Positions 62,801-64,000 of a DNA stretch of 64,000 bases are shown in pieces (position 1 is the first letter of the stretch; every line of letters starts with the position of its first letter). The stretch comes from Shimwellia blattae DSM 4481 = NBRC 105725 (GTDB lineage Bacteria > Pseudomonadota > Gammaproteobacteria > Enterobacterales > Enterobacteriaceae): NCBI RefSeq assembly GCF_000262305.1, contig NC_017910.1:2542001-2606000 (forward strand), read 5' to 3'. The translations under genes and the position numbers were made by a program. The notes beneath the pieces were generated by a model that was not told the origin of the DNA, ran no database searches, and saw only the letters and a list, made by a program, of their open reading frames with translations.

Positions 62801-62875
62801 CGGGACGATGTAACATTGGCGCAGTGAATCGCCCCGAATCTTATAACACGCTATACCACCTGCTACTGGCACTCG

Positions 62876-64000
62876 ATGAACAAAACGCGTCAACACGAAC
62901 TGGGCAGCTGGCTCAGACAACAAAGCGCCCTCTCGCGGCGCTGGCTTAATCTCTCCCGCCTGCTGGGCGTTGTTAGTGGCATTCTTATCATCGGGCAGGC
63001 CTGGCTGATGGCCACCCTGCTAAACCATATGATTGTCGAGAATATTCCCGGCGAAGCGCTGCTGTTGCCCCTGATATCCCTGATACTGGTGTTTGTCCTG
63101 CGGGCCTGGGTTATCTGGCTCAGGGAAAAGGCCGGTTTTTACGCCGGGCAGCATATCCGCCAGCAGATCCGCCGCCAGGTGCTGGACAGGCTGCACCAGG
63201 CGGGCCCGGCCTGGATCCAGGGCAAGCCCGCCGGAAGCTGGGCGACACTTATCCTCGAACAGATTGAGGATATGCAGGACTACTACGCCCGCTACCTGCC
63301 ACAGATGTCGCTGGCCGCCACCATTCCGCTGCTTATCGTGCTGGTTATCTTTCCCTATAACTGGGCTGCGGCGCTGATATTACTGGGCACGGCACCGCTT
63401 ATTCCGCTCTTTATGGCTATGGTCGGCATGGGGGCCGCAGACGCCAACCGGCGTAACTTTCAGGCGCTGGCGCGCCTGAGCGGCAACTTTCTGGACCGGT
63501 TACGCGGTATGGAAACACTGCGCCTGTTCCACCGCGGCCAGGCCGAAACCGAAAATATCAGCCACGCGGCTGAAGACTTCCGCCAGCGCACCATGGAAGT
63601 GCTGCGCATGGCGTTTCTCTCCTCGGCGGTGCTGGAGTTTTTCGCCTCGCTCTCTATCGCCCTGGTGGCGGTCTACTTCGGCTTTTCTTACCTGGGCGAG
63701 CTGAACTTTGGTCACTACGGTACGGGGGTCACCCTGTTTGCCGGTTTCCTGGCGCTGATCCTCGCCCCGGAATTTTTTCAGCCCCTGCGCGATATGGGGG
63801 CGTTTTATCACGCCAAAGCGCAGGCCACAGGGGCGGCAGACAGCCTGCAGACGTTCCTTGAATCACCGCTCCAGGCCCCGGAACAGGGGAGCGCCATCCT
63901 CCCGGCGGGCCCGCTGGATATTTGCGCCCGGGGGCTGATAGTCCAGACGCCGGACGGTAAAGCGCTCACCCAGCCCCTGGATTTCACCCTCACGGCCGGA
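62876..64000 (+). CDS. cydD: Glutathione/cysteine ABC exporter subunit CydD, N-terminal part (cut by window edge)
   Basis: Half of the heterodimeric CydDC exporter, which moves glutathione and cysteine to the periplasm and is needed for assembly of cytochrome bd. The first 375 residues are present of about 588: MNKTRQHELGSWLRQQSALS, six transmembrane helices, and the start of the ATPase domain (LIVQTPDGKALTQPL). Walker A lies beyond the edge. Conserved stretches are AGPAWIQGKPAGSWATL and GMGAADANRRNF. ATG at 62876 has only a weak ribosome site. cydC should follow outside the window. Confidence 0.95.
   Translation, partial: MNKTRQHELGSWLRQQSALSRRWLNLSRLLGVVSGILIIGQAWLMATLLNHMIVENIPGEALLLPLISLILVFVLRAWVIWLREKAGFYAGQHIRQQIRRQVLDRLHQAGPAWIQGKPAGSWATLILEQIEDMQDYYARYLPQMSLAATIPLLIVLVIFPYNWAAALILLGTAPLIPLFMAMVGMGAADANRRNFQALARLSGNFLDRLRGMETLRLFHRGQAETENISHAAEDFRQRTMEVLRMAFLSSAVLEFFASLSIALVAVYFGFSYLGELNFGHYGTGVTLFAGFLALILAPEFFQPLRDMGAFYHAKAQATGAADSLQTFLESPLQAPEQGSAILPAGPLDICARGLIVQTPDGKALTQPLDFTLTAG

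Overview
The window is a chromosomal core segment of a gamma-proteobacterium in the order Enterobacterales, most likely family Enterobacteriaceae. It holds 46 protein genes, 44 complete and one cut at each edge (pqiA at the left, cydD at the right). Nearly all are recognisable counterparts of the Escherichia coli genes found in the same order between pqiA and cydD, read here in the opposite orientation. Many proteins look close to E. coli length and sequence; Lrp, IhfB, PflB and MukB appear nearly identical. The DNA is GC-rich with frequent CCCGGG-like words. I could not fix the species: it is not E. coli, because several E. coli genes are missing and LdtD has a different domain make-up.

Layout. 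1-4651 (minus): pqiA, uup, rlmL. 4754-7583: ycbX, zapC, pyrD. 7783-11865: divergent pepN and pncB. 12030-14867 (plus): asnS and aspC with no porin gene between them. 14920-17972 (minus): gloC, mepK, ldtD. 18189-25433 (minus): cmoM-mukF-mukE-mukB, the MukBEF condensin operon. 25566-27218: convergent elyC and ycbJ. 27402-33948 (minus): ihfB, comEC, msbA, lpxK, ycaR, kdsB, an envelope and LPS block. 34039-39184 (minus): serC, aroA, cmk, rpsA. 39461-45775 (plus): ycaO, focA, pflB, pflA, the anaerobic pyruvate-formate system. 45859-48640: ycaK-like oxidoreductase, a LysR regulator, the MFS carrier ycaD. 48968-52899 (minus): dmsABC. 53193-61292 (minus): lrp, ftsK, lolA, rarA, serS. 61786-64000 (plus): trxB and the start of cydD.

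How the parts fit. Two blocks serve anaerobic life: focA-pflB-pflA (formate production and export) and dmsABC (DMSO respiration). Each has a recognisable FNR box in its leader. LPS synthesis and export is served by kdsB, lpxK and msbA. Chromosome organisation and segregation are served by mukFEB, ihfB and ftsK. Cell-wall 3-3 crosslinks are made by LdtD and cut by MepK from adjacent genes. Regulatory sites read directly include a PurR-like box and leader hairpin at pyrD, a LexA box before ftsK, FNR and IHF sites at pfl, and an FNR box with correctly spaced -10 at dms. 34 of 46 genes lie on the minus strand, which by synteny with E. coli would be the direction of replication.

I found no insertion sequence, prophage, CRISPR array, tRNA or rRNA gene, toxin-antitoxin pair, biosynthetic cluster or defence system. 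The most interesting departures from the expected pattern are an LdtD transpeptidase without its peptidoglycan-binding domain, the absence of the porin gene usually found between asnS and aspC, the absence of ycaQ inside the lpxK-ycaR interval, and a long perfect heptad repeat in the FtsK linker.
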